A DNA stretch of 10,350 bases from Bacteroidales bacterium (GTDB lineage: Bacteria; Bacteroidota; Bacteroidia; Bacteroidales; GCA-2748055), in contig JAOZLK010000096.1 in NCBI GenBank assembly GCA_029934875.1, forward strand, positions 1-10,350, read 5' to 3'. The notes under the pieces were generated by a model. It searched no databases and was not told the origin of the DNA. It saw only the letters and a list, made by a program, of their open reading frames with translations. Every line of letters starts with the position of its first letter. The stretch's first letter is position 1. A program made the translations under genes and the position numbers. Below are positions 1 through 7,917 of this stretch, in pieces.

Positions 1-2664
1 ATCTGTTGTATTACGGTATGGATTGGAGTGTTTGCAATGGTTATGCAGGCTCCTGCACAAGAAGGAATTAGAGCTTACTATACAAAAGTTTATAAGGGTG
101 AATCCTGGGAAGAAGAATCGAGAACTACTGAACATGCGGATATTGTTGTTGAGCTGGCAACCGGGAAATTTGTGTTCTGGCGGGGGGCCAGTTATCTACC
201 GGTCTGGGAAACGGAAAATGGCTTCTGGAGTGTTGGGGAAATCATTGAAAGAACTGGGGATGGCCCGGATTCCCGCCCTGATAATCACAATACATTCTCC
301 AGTGTAAGGATCATAGAATCAGGAAATAATAAAGTTTGGATTAACTGGCGCTACCTGCCCTCCTTTTCAGCAGGAAATCCCAAAAGGAATGTAAATCACC
401 ACAACTTCGTAGAGGAAGATTTTATCATCTCCCCCAATGGTAATGTGGAAAGGACTATCCGGCAGGGCACTCCGAAAATCGATGACTGGATATATGATAA
501 AAACACCCTGAAGGAGACCTTTAAGCTTACTCAGGAAGGCATTATCCATCAAAAGATAATTCCATCACGAACAACCAGCGAGCATCCTGAAATAATAGGA
601 AATCCGATCCTTGATACTCCACCGGGATCTCCTTCGCTATGCCTTAAATTTGATGAAGGTAGAGGTGATACGGTGATTGGAAAAAAATCTTCCCACCGTT
701 ATCTGATTGAAGGTTGCAAAAGTTACTGGAAAAAGGGTGTTTCAGGCACCGCTCTGGCATTTGACGGCTACGAATCACAGATACGGATCCCCTCATCCGA
801 AATGCCCATACTTAACCACTTTACCCTTCAGGCCTGGGTCTCCCTGAGTGCATATCCATATAACTGGGCTCCTATCATTCATCAATCCGCTTGGAGGACC
901 AAGGGATTTTACCTGGGAGTCGATGCTACCGGAAGAATAGGTTTCAGGCTTCAGTCAGGAGCATGGAAAGAACTAACGACGCTGTATGAGCTCCCATTAA
1001 GGCAATGGGTCCAAGTAACTGCTACGTATGACGGGAAAGAAATGAAGATTTTTGTCAACGGAAACGAAAAAGGATCACTGGCAGCCCCAGAACTACCGGA
1101 ATTCTCCGGCAGTGATCTGATTATCGGACGAAATTCTCACAAATTCATCCCCTTTAACCCGGTAAGGATCTATTGCCACGAATGTCACACGCCCGCACTC
1201 TACAGCCTGGATGGTCTTATTGATGAAATTGCCCTGTATGACAGGGCGCTGACGGATCCAGAAATTGAGGAGGGTTTCCGTAGTACATTTCCTGGCTTTG
1301 AAATCCTGAATTATCCGGATATGGACCACCGAAAGCTGCCCAATGGTCAGCTTGGGGGAAAGTTTGACGCCTACTATACACACCTCAAATATTATGATAC
1401 CTGGGATAATCTTTCCCGGTTCGGCAAGAATTGTGATATCGTGGTTGAATTTGACGAGCATCCCACTCGGTTCGTTTTCTGGAGAGGTATGTCTTACATT
1501 CCCCAGATGTCCAATGCCGAGAATCAGTGGTATAATAACCAGTTCAATGAATCCTGGGATCCGGGCGGCTCCTGGGGGGAACCCATGAGCGACAAGAAGT
1601 CAAACATCTCTCATGTGCGATTGATCGAGAATACGCCTGCCCGTAAGGTCATTCATTGGAGATATGCCCAGATCCAGATCAACGGAACCCAACAGAACAT
1701 GGATAAAAAAACGGGCTGGAGCGACTGGAGCGACTGGTACTACTATATCTACCCGGATGGGGTAGCCTGTAAAAGAATGGTTCACTGGTCCAGTGATGAC
1801 CCTGAATCACATGAATGGCAGGAATCCATCGGGGTGATGGCACCCGGCCAGACCCCTGAAAGTATTTCTGATGTGTACAATAATACGGTCACCCTGGCAA
1901 ACTTCGAGACCAGCAAGTCATACGACTGGTCGGAAGAAAGCCCGGTAGTACTGGAAGCAGATTGGGAGACCACCCCGCTGCAGATTCAGCAGATCAATTA
2001 CAAATCGGAGTACAAACCCTTTACCATAGCAGATTTCAGCGGGGGAGAGCTCTATGGAGATGCGGATGGACGCCGCGCACCCTATTCCAGGATGGTGGTC
2101 TATACTCACTGGCCCATTGGACAATTGCCCACGGATGGTGTACGGGCCATCAAAGCGGACAGGACATCCAGTAATGGCTATACTCATTTGATGTTTGAAG
2201 GAAGCGATAAGAAAGGCCGAAACTGGGCCCAGAGACATATGCTTGAGGGAATGAATTCAATGTCGATCGAAGAACTTAGAGTGCTTGCTGCATCCTGGCT
2301 GCATCCTGCAGACCTTAAATATATCGGGGGTGGAGAATCCTCCGGATATGATCAGTCACAGCGAGCTTATGTAATAAAAACTTTAGATAAGACTGTCTCA
2401 TTTACCTTAATGGGGTCTGAAGATCATCCTATTGAAAATCCATGTTTCGTTCTAAAGAACTGGCCCGGAAGCGATCTTTCAGAACTTACAATTAATGGAA
2501 GGAAGGTTGAACCGGGAAAAGATCTTCGACAGGGTATAATTACAGATACAGACGGAACAGAGACACTTGTGGTTTATACAAAATTCTCAGCAACTTCACC
2601 AACGGATTTTCATCTGGATCGTCAGATCAAAGGTGATGAAATAACAGCGGAAATAGCTCAGTAG
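1..2664 (+). CDS. Exported LamG-domain protein with duplicated unknown module, 5' partial
   Basis: The reading frame is open to base 1. The codons before the GTG at 28 and the ATGs at 37 and 43 encode a hydrophobic stretch (ICCITVWIGVF...) ending near QAPAQ, which looks like the core and cleavage region of a type I signal peptide. The true start therefore lies upstream of the window and the GTG at 28 is probably not the start. Numbering from base 1, 887 residues are visible. Order: module copy A (about residues 25-200); a LamG/concanavalin-like jellyroll (about 207-427, with FTLQAWVSL, a W-V-Q-V-T-A-T-Y-D-G strand and LDGLIDEIALYDRAL); module copy B (about 457-620); then a beta-rich C-terminal region. 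LamG domains commonly bind or surround glycans. I do not recognise a catalytic motif in the rest, and I recall similar proteins only as uncharacterised. It ends in TAG, 42 bases before the GH31 gene, so it probably acts on or binds the same glycan in the periplasm or at the cell surface (inference). Existence of the gene is certain; its function is unknown. Confidence 0.9.
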   Translation: MCCITVWIGVFAMVMQAPAQEGIRAYYTKVYKGESWEEESRTTEHADIVVELATGKFVFWRGASYLPVWETENGFWSVGEIIERTGDGPDSRPDNHNTFSSVRIIESGNNKVWINWRYLPSFSAGNPKRNVNHHNFVEEDFIISPNGNVERTIRQGTPKIDDWIYDKNTLKETFKLTQEGIIHQKIIPSRTTSEHPEIIGNPILDTPPGSPSLCLKFDEGRGDTVIGKKSSHRYLIEGCKSYWKKGVSGTALAFDGYESQIRIPSSEMPILNHFTLQAWVSLSAYPYNWAPIIHQSAWRTKGFYLGVDATGRIGFRLQSGAWKELTTLYELPLRQWVQVTATYDGKEMKIFVNGNEKGSLAAPELPEFSGSDLIIGRNSHKFIPFNPVRIYCHECHTPALYSLDGLIDEIALYDRALTDPEIEEGFRSTFPGFEILNYPDMDHRKLPNGQLGGKFDAYYTHLKYYDTWDNLSRFGKNCDIVVEFDEHPTRFVFWRGMSYIPQMSNAENQWYNNQFNESWDPGGSWGEPMSDKKSNISHVRLIENTPARKVIHWRYAQIQINGTQQNMDKKTGWSDWSDWYYYIYPDGVACKRMVHWSSDDPESHEWQESIGVMAPGQTPESISDVYNNTVTLANFETSKSYDWSEESPVVLEADWETTPLQIQQINYKSEYKPFTIADFSGGELYGDADGRRAPYSRMVVYTHWPIGQLPTDGVRAIKADRTSSNGYTHLMFEGSDKKGRNWAQRHMLEGMNSMSIEELRVLAASWLHPADLKYIGGGESSGYDQSQRAYVIKTLDKTVSFTLMGSEDHPIENPCFVLKNWPGSDLSELTINGRKVEPGKDLRQGIITDTDGTETLVVYTKFSATSPTDFHLDRQIKGDEITAEIAQ
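73..600 (+). repeat. Protein-level repeat, module copy A of the LamG protein
   Basis: First copy of an internal duplication. Landmarks in order are AYYT (73-84), DIVVE (139-153), FVFWRG followed by SYLP (169-201), VRIIE (304-318), NWRY (343-354) and SPNG (430-441). The same landmarks recur in copy B after the LamG domain, with exactly 66 bases between the AYYT and DIVVE starts in both copies. The repeat shows clearly in protein but not in DNA, so the duplication is old. The right boundary is approximate. Confidence 0.75.
1369..1860 (+). repeat. Protein-level repeat, module copy B of the LamG protein
   Basis: Second copy of the module. Landmarks are AYYT (1369-1380), DIVVE (1435-1449), FVFWRG followed by SYIP (1471-1503), VRLIE (1615-1629), HWRY (1654-1665) and YPDG (1750-1761). 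Copy B is richer in aromatic residues than copy A, including a GWSDWSDWYYY segment whose DNA carries a 9-base tandem repeat (agcgactgg twice, 1720-1737). Copy B may be the functional copy and A a degenerate or binding copy; that is inference. The right boundary is approximate. Confidence 0.75.
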
Positions 2665-2706
2665 ATTCCAGTTCGACTGAAGCGACTAATTTTACTGAAT
2701 GAAAAG

Positions 2707-5562
2707 ATGAACAGTATGAAAAGTAAGATGATTATATTATTATGCATCATAAGTATTATCCTTTTTAGCTCATGCAATGAGCAAATATTCGAAAGTACTG
2801 ATGAGGGTGTAACGATCGCCATGAACAAGGCCAAAACAGGAGGGATTCAAAGCGTAAGACTAAATGTAATTTCCGAAAATACCATCCAGGTGTTGGCATC
2901 AGCTTCTGGTGAATTTTCAACCCGGAAAAGCCTTTCAGTTATTGAGGTTGGAAGTGAGCCCGTGGACTTCAATGTAATACAAAATGCAAATGAAATAAGA
3001 CTATCGACCACTTCGTTGGTGGTGAAGGTGAACACACAAAAAGGTACTATCGATTTTTTTGACAGTGACCAGCATAGCCTGTTAAAGGAGAATAATCGTT
3101 TTATGGAATATGTTGATGCTCCTCTGGACAAGTATTACAATATAGAGCAGCAATTTGAGCTTAGCGAAGATGAGGCCATCTATGGTTTGGGCCAGATCAA
3201 TAATGGCATTCTGAATTACAGGGGACATAAAGCACTCTTGATGCAAACAAATCATAATGCAGTAAACCCATTTATACTTTCGACAAGAGGATACGGTATC
3301 CTCTGGGATAATTATTCTGAAACCCAGTTTGACAATGAAACAGATATCAACACCATGGTCATCAGGTCGGAGGTTGCAGATGAGATAAACTACTACTTCA
3401 TTTATGGGGAGGAAAACGATGATATCATTGCTGAATACCGAAACCTGACAGGTAATGCACCTCTTTATGGGAAATGGGCTTACGGTTACTGGCAAAGCAA
3501 GGAAAGATATGAATCACAGGATCAAATACTATCTGCGGCAAGAGAATACAGGAAGCGCAAAATACCTATTGATAATATTATACAGGACTGGGAATACTGG
3601 GGGGAACATGGCTGGAACGCCATGATATTCGATAATAAATACTTCCCGGAGCCTGATGAGATGATCGAGGAGATTCATGATCTGAATTATCATTATATGA
3701 TCACCATTTGGCCCGGATCGGATAAAAAAACAGATATCTATAAGGAAATAAAACAGGCTGGCTATGCCTATGATGATATCGTTGCAGATGGTGGATTCAT
3801 TTGTGATATGTTCAGTGAAGAATGTGGTGACATATTCTGGAGCCACATGAAAAAGAATCTGTTTGATAAGGGATTAGATGCCTGGTGGCTGGATGGTACA
3901 GAACCGGCAGTGAACAATGAATTCTATCCGTACTGTATTAAGCATGAGTTGATAAACAATGGTGTGAAGAACAGTTTGGGTACCTTCAGAAGGTATCTGA
4001 ATCCTTACTCACTTGTAGAATCTGGCCACATCTACAGAAACCAGCGGGCAGTTACAGATCAGAAAAGAGTCTTTATGCTGAGCCGTTCCGGGTTCACCGG
4101 CCAGCAACGTTATGGCGCTGCAACATGGTCCGGAGATATCAACTCCACCTGGGAGGTACTGCAATACCAGGTTCCGGCCGGATTGAATTTCTGTATGAGT
4201 GGCTTGCCTTATTGGACTTCTGATATCGGGGGCTTCTTTGCAGAAGAATTCCTGCCGGAGGGAGCTCCGCGAGAGTATATTGATGAAGGGTATAAGGAGC
4301 TCTACGTAAGGTGGTTTCAGTATGGAGCATTTTGCCCATTGTTTCGTTCACACGGCACCTTCTACCCCCGCGAGGTTTGGCGTTTCGGTGAGCCGGGATC
4401 ATGGCCCTATGATGCACTGCTAAAGGCAAATAATTTACGGTATCGACTTTTCCCATACATCTACTCAATGGCCTGGCGCGTTACAAATGAGGGCTACACC
4501 ATTATGCGTAGCTTGCCTTTTGTGTTCCCCGAGGATGAGGGTACACATAAGATCACAGATCAATTTATGTTCGGAGATGCCTTCCTGGTGAATCCCGTGC
4601 TAAAGAGTGTTTTCGGAAAGGATTTCAAGCCGGAACCGATCCCATCCAGCCACTTTTTTAATCCCGAAGGTGAAGCAGGTATGCTAAAAGTAGAGTCAAT
4701 ATTAATGGAAGAAGCTGAAGAAAAGGAACAAGATGAAAGCTTTATGAAGGATGCTGTAAGCGCTTCAGATCATCCCGGAAACTGGATAGAGTGGGGAGAG
4801 TGTTTCGCCATGGGTTGCAACAGGGTATCTGGCCAGATACTTACAAAAGAAGCTGGTTCATATGAACTATATCTGAATAAATTTGGAGGTGATGTGATCC
4901 TCTCCCCATTTAATGTTGAAGTATCCCTCGAAGAGCTGGAAAGCGGGGAAAAAGCATCAATGGATAATCTTAAGGCAAATACGAAATATAAAATTGCTAT
5001 CGAATACTGCGCGGAAGGAGACTTTAACGAATTCTACTGGATAACACCGGATCAAGGAATAAATGCGCCTGAGAATAAAGCTATCCAAACACTTTACCTT
5101 CCAAACGATAACACATGGGTTGATTTCTGGACGGGAAAAAGTACTGAGGGCGGCAGGGAGATAACGGTGCCTGCTCCGATCGATAAAATCCCGCTTTATG
5201 TAAAGGCCGGATCTATCGTTCCGATGGGACCATTCATTCAATATTCTGACGAAAAACCAGCCGACCCCATTCAATTAAGAATTTACACAGGCGCTGATGC
5301 TGAATTCGAACTCTATGAAGATGAGAATGACAGCTACAACTATGAAAAAGGTATCTATGCAACCATAAGAATCAGCTGGAACGAAGAAAAACAAAAACTT
5401 ATAATTGATCAACGCAAGGGTGATTTCCCTGGAATGTTGAAACAGCGGACTTTCCATATTGTGTGGGTATCAGAAAACCACGGAACAGGTGTAGGTATAA
5501 CTTCAAAGCCAGACAGGATAATCAGCTATACCGGAGAGAAGATTGAAGTTTTTAAAGACTAG
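2707..5562 (+). CDS. GH31 lipoprotein, probable alpha-xylosidase, with C-terminal insertion
   Basis: A 951-residue exported glycoside hydrolase of family 31, a retaining family acting on alpha-linked Xyl or Glc. The N-terminus is a lipoprotein signal with a hydrophobic core and likely lipid-attached Cys23 (LFSSC). The start could be ATG 2707 or ATG 2716; no strong ribosome binding site separates them. An N-terminal beta-sandwich (about 35-250) leads at GNAPLYGKWAYGYWQS into the (beta/alpha)8 barrel. The predicted nucleophile is Asp396 in WWLDGTEPA and the acid/base Asp477 in WSGD. The segment DWEYWG...FDNKYFPEP...MITIWPG resembles PUL alpha-xylosidases of the CjXyl31A/BoGH31A type. After the barrel, FLVNPV is separated from its usual continuation (LYLP...WVDFWTG) by about 160 extra residues with PA14-like character. 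A DUF5110-type domain (about 853-920, IYTGADAEFELYEDENDSYNYEKG) closes the protein. The family is near certain. Alpha-xylosidase is the best guess, alpha-glucosidase the alternative; the neighbouring GH3 and GH95 favour xylose. Confidence 0.93.
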   Translation: MNSMKSKMIILLCIISIILFSSCNEQIFESTDEGVTIAMNKAKTGGIQSVRLNVISENTIQVLASASGEFSTRKSLSVIEVGSEPVDFNVIQNANEIRLSTTSLVVKVNTQKGTIDFFDSDQHSLLKENNRFMEYVDAPLDKYYNIEQQFELSEDEAIYGLGQINNGILNYRGHKALLMQTNHNAVNPFILSTRGYGILWDNYSETQFDNETDINTMVIRSEVADEINYYFIYGEENDDIIAEYRNLTGNAPLYGKWAYGYWQSKERYESQDQILSAAREYRKRKIPIDNIIQDWEYWGEHGWNAMIFDNKYFPEPDEMIEEIHDLNYHYMITIWPGSDKKTDIYKEIKQAGYAYDDIVADGGFICDMFSEECGDIFWSHMKKNLFDKGLDAWWLDGTEPAVNNEFYPYCIKHELINNGVKNSLGTFRRYLNPYSLVESGHIYRNQRAVTDQKRVFMLSRSGFTGQQRYGAATWSGDINSTWEVLQYQVPAGLNFCMSGLPYWTSDIGGFFAEEFLPEGAPREYIDEGYKELYVRWFQYGAFCPLFRSHGTFYPREVWRFGEPGSWPYDALLKANNLRYRLFPYIYSMAWRVTNEGYTIMRSLPFVFPEDEGTHKITDQFMFGDAFLVNPVLKSVFGKDFKPEPIPSSHFFNPEGEAGMLKVESILMEEAEEKEQDESFMKDAVSASDHPGNWIEWGECFAMGCNRVSGQILTKEAGSYELYLNKFGGDVILSPFNVEVSLEELESGEKASMDNLKANTKYKIAIEYCAEGDFNEFYWITPDQGINAPENKAIQTLYLPNDNTWVDFWTGKSTEGGREITVPAPIDKIPLYVKAGSIVPMGPFIQYSDEKPADPIQLRIYTGADAEFELYEDENDSYNYEKGIYATIRISWNEEKQKLIIDQRKGDFPGMLKQRTFHIVWVSENHGTGVGITSKPDRIISYTGEKIEVFKD
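4600..5085 (+). other. PA14-like insertion in the GH31 C-terminal region
   Basis: About residues 632-793 of the GH31 protein split the usual FLVNPV-to-LYLP junction of the proximal C-terminal beta-domain. The first part is low-complexity and acidic (EEAEEKEQDES, about 670-680). The second part, with EAGSYELYL followed by LKANTKYKIAIEY and a closing aromatic strand FYWITP, has the strand order of the latter half of a PA14 domain: sugar-facing strands, then a 'Y-x-I-x-I-E-Y' strand. The Asp-rich ligand loop of typical PA14 is not evident, so the assignment is tentative. A likely role is to extend the active-site cleft or bind substrate. Confidence 0.5.
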
Positions 5563-5604
5563 CGATTCTAAAATAATGCTTCATTGGAGCCTTAATAAGA
5601 AAAT

Positions 5605-7884
5605 ATGAAATCACAACTTGCACTAGTAATTTTCGTATTGACAATCATTGTCGGATGCCGTCAAAAAGAACAGGATCCTGGATATAAAAATACAAGTCTT
5701 TCTTTTGAAGAGCGGGTAATTGATCTTGTTTCGAGAATGACGTTGGAAGAAAAAGTTGCTCAACTGAATAGTATAGTGCCAGCAATTGAACGGCTGGATA
5801 TCCCGCATTTCGAGTATCACAATGAAGCCCTGCATGGAATTTCGGAAGCGCCCGGGGGAGTTCTGGCGCGGGCAACCTCCTTTCCCCAGGCCATAGGAAT
5901 GGGCAGTACATGGAATCCGGATCTAGTGCGGGAGATAACAACTGCTATTTCTGATGAAATACAAGCCTACCGTAACCTTGGCAAGATGGATCCTTCCATA
6001 TGGAGCCCGAATATTAATATGCTGCGCGATCCGCGCTGGGGACGCAATGATGAAGCCTATAGTGAAGATCCTTACCTGATGTCGAGGATTGCTGTAGCTT
6101 ATGTAAGCGGAATCCAGGGAGATCATCCAAAATACCTGAAATCGGTTGCTGCACCAAAGCATTTCGTTGCAAACAACTCGGAATATAACCGGCATGACGG
6201 GAACTCTGAAGTAGCTGAAAGATGGCTCCGTGAATATTACTTCCCGGCATATAAAGCTTGTTTCCAGGAAGCAGGAGCTTTCTCAACGATGTGTGCTTAT
6301 AACAGGGTAAATGGTATTCCTGCATGTGCAAGCGAGTGGCTTCTAACAAAGGTTTTAAGAGATGAGTGGGGATTCGATGGCTATGTCGTTTCCGACTGTG
6401 GCGCCATTGTTGACATATTTGAAAACCATCACTATGTTGAAACCGCAGAAGAAGCCAGTGCTATCGCAGTTAAGGCAGGTTGTGAATTAAACTGCGGGCC
6501 TGTCTACGAAGCTGCGCTGCTAAATGCCTGTAAACAAGGGCTGATTTCTGAAGAAGATATTACTGTTGCGGTTGAACGATTGTTCCTGGCACGCTTTAAA
6601 CTGGGCCTGATGGCCGATCCGGAAGAGTTCCCTTATGCGAATATAACCGAGGAGGTAATCGAGAGCGACGCGCATCAGAAACTGGCGCTGCGGGCTGCGC
6701 ATGAGGCGATTATCCTTTTGAAAAACGAGAAAAGTGCCCTGCCCCTCTCCACTGATTTAAATTCCATTGCAGTGATCGGGCCAAATGCCAATAAGTGTCA
6801 GCTGGGATCCTACAGTGGAATTCCTTCCCGGAAAATATCGGTGCTTCAGGGAATTCAGGAAAAAGTTGGAGACAAGGTGAAGGTATATCACGAAAAGGGA
6901 TGTAATATAACCTTCAAAGAGAAGATTAATTTCAGCCCGGAGGAATGGATCGAACCTGAAGAGGGAAAAGATGAAGTAACCCAGGAGCAGATCTATGCAA
7001 CCTCTGTCCAGGAGATCGAATTCAAAATGCTCTATGATGAATACCTCGATAACATAAAAGAATCAGATGAGGTGTTAATATCACGCGCAGTGGAGCTGGC
7101 AAAAAAGGTGGATCAGGTCGTTCTGGTCATGGGTACCAACCGATTTGTTTCCAACGAAGAGGCAGATGCTGAAGACCTTAAATGGCCGGGGAATCAGAGC
7201 GTGCTAATCAAAAAGATATATGAGGCCAATCCCAATTTAGTTCTGGTAACCGTAAAAGGCTACCAGATTGAATTAAACTGGGAGAATGAACATATTCCTG
7301 CCATCGTGGAAGCATGGTATGCGGGCCAGGAACAGGGTCATGCAATTGCCGACGTGCTTTTCGGGGACTATAACCCGGCGGGCAGGCTGCCCGTCACCTA
7401 CTATAAATCGGCGGATGATCTTCCGCATATTGGCGATTACGATATAACTAAAGGCCGGACCTATTGGTTTCTCGACAAGGAACCATTGTATCCCTTTGGC
7501 TATGGGTTAAGCTATACAACATTCGAATATGAAAATCTTGCTTTGAATACTAAAGAAATCAGCAAAGCTAAGGATATGGAGATTATCATCAGCCTGGACA
7601 TAACCAACACAGGGAGCGTGGATGGTGACGAAGTCGTCCAGCTTTATGTAAGGGATATAGAGTCTTCCGTAATTCAACCCAAGAAAGAGTTAAGAGGATT
7701 TGAGCGTGTACGCATCGCTGCCGGAGAAACCAAAACTGTAAGTCTCAGGCTTTCGAATAAGGATTTCAACTACTGGAATGAGAATATGGATAATTTCGAT
7801 ATTGAAGTGGGTGAATTTGAAATACAGGTTGGTGCCTCCTCTCGCGACATAAAACTTCAGTCTACCCTCCGTGTAACGGATTAA
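5605..7884 (+). CDS. GH3 lipoprotein, beta-xylosidase/beta-glucosidase type
   Basis: A 759-residue family 3 glycoside hydrolase, expected to release terminal beta-linked Xyl or Glc from oligosaccharides in the periplasm. The signal peptide ends in a lipobox, IVGC, with Cys18. The TIM-barrel domain (about 28-335) carries NEALHG (Glu74), a RDPRWGR motif (141-147), the substrate-binding pair Lys185-His186 in APKHFVANN, and nucleophile Asp264 in VVSDCGA. The alpha/beta sandwich (about 355-640) holds the acid/base loop, where Glu518 or Glu519 before LKWPGNQ is the likely acid/base. An FN3-like domain follows from YPFGYGLSYTTF to the end. Overall the sequence mixes beta-xylosidase features (NEALHG, SDCGA, WPGNQ) with a beta-glucosidase-like KHFVANN, so the substrate cannot be fixed from sequence. 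Between about 434 and 490 lies an acidic, probably helical linker instead of a full PA14 domain. Start ATG 5605 is 42 bases after GH31; a GGAG at 5586-5589 is too distant to be a convincing ribosome site. Confidence 0.93.
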   Translation: MKSQLALVIFVLTIIVGCRQKEQDPGYKNTSLSFEERVIDLVSRMTLEEKVAQLNSIVPAIERLDIPHFEYHNEALHGISEAPGGVLARATSFPQAIGMGSTWNPDLVREITTAISDEIQAYRNLGKMDPSIWSPNINMLRDPRWGRNDEAYSEDPYLMSRIAVAYVSGIQGDHPKYLKSVAAPKHFVANNSEYNRHDGNSEVAERWLREYYFPAYKACFQEAGAFSTMCAYNRVNGIPACASEWLLTKVLRDEWGFDGYVVSDCGAIVDIFENHHYVETAEEASAIAVKAGCELNCGPVYEAALLNACKQGLISEEDITVAVERLFLARFKLGLMADPEEFPYANITEEVIESDAHQKLALRAAHEAIILLKNEKSALPLSTDLNSIAVIGPNANKCQLGSYSGIPSRKISVLQGIQEKVGDKVKVYHEKGCNITFKEKINFSPEEWIEPEEGKDEVTQEQIYATSVQEIEFKMLYDEYLDNIKESDEVLISRAVELAKKVDQVVLVMGTNRFVSNEEADAEDLKWPGNQSVLIKKIYEANPNLVLVTVKGYQIELNWENEHIPAIVEAWYAGQEQGHAIADVLFGDYNPAGRLPVTYYKSADDLPHIGDYDITKGRTYWFLDKEPLYPFGYGLSYTTFEYENLALNTKEISKAKDMEIIISLDITNTGSVDGDEVVQLYVRDIESSVIQPKKELRGFERVRIAAGETKTVSLRLSNKDFNYWNENMDNFDIEVGEFEIQVGASSRDIKLQSTLRVTD

Positions 7885-7889
7885 TCCGT
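7876..7889. repeat. 14-base perfect palindrome at the GH3 stop codon
   Basis: ACGGATTAATCCGT is its own reverse complement. It covers the last codons and TAA stop of the GH3 gene and reaches into the 33-base gap before the GH95 gene. As RNA it can form a 5-bp stem with a TTAA loop, extendable if one bulged A (7890) is allowed. No T-run follows, so it is not a standard intrinsic terminator. It could be an mRNA-processing or protein-binding site, or chance; the symmetry is certain, the role is not. Confidence 0.4.
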
Positions 7890-7917
7890 ATTATTAAGCT
7901 ATAAATGAAGACTGAGT

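Noticed and set aside
1093..1461. Open frame of 122 codons on the minus strand inside the LamG gene
   Set aside because: It lies wholly antisense to a strongly conserved coding region and its product has no recognisable domain; the other opposite-strand frames, up to 141 codons (for example 7937-8362), are rejected on the same grounds.
1720..1737. Tandem 9-base repeat agcgactgg as a possible slippage or phase-variation site
   Set aside because: Only two units, in frame, so it adds three residues without disrupting the gene.
1369..2664. Calling the LamG protein a polysaccharide lyase or sulfatase-linked protein
   Set aside because: No catalytic motif of any lyase, sulfatase or glycoside hydrolase family I can recall is present, so a function would be invented.
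2665..2706. Possible promoter or hairpin between the LamG and GH31 genes (TAATTTTA, resembling the Bacteroidota -7 element; TTCCAG...CTGAA partial stem)
   Set aside because: The -7-like match is imperfect, no -33 TTTG is at the right distance, and the stem needs a bulge and has only five pairs; a 42-base gap between co-oriented genes is better read as intra-operonic.
5563..5604. Terminator or promoter between the GH31 and GH3 genes
   Set aside because: The gap is AT-rich but holds no inverted repeat followed by a T-run and no convincing promoter pair.
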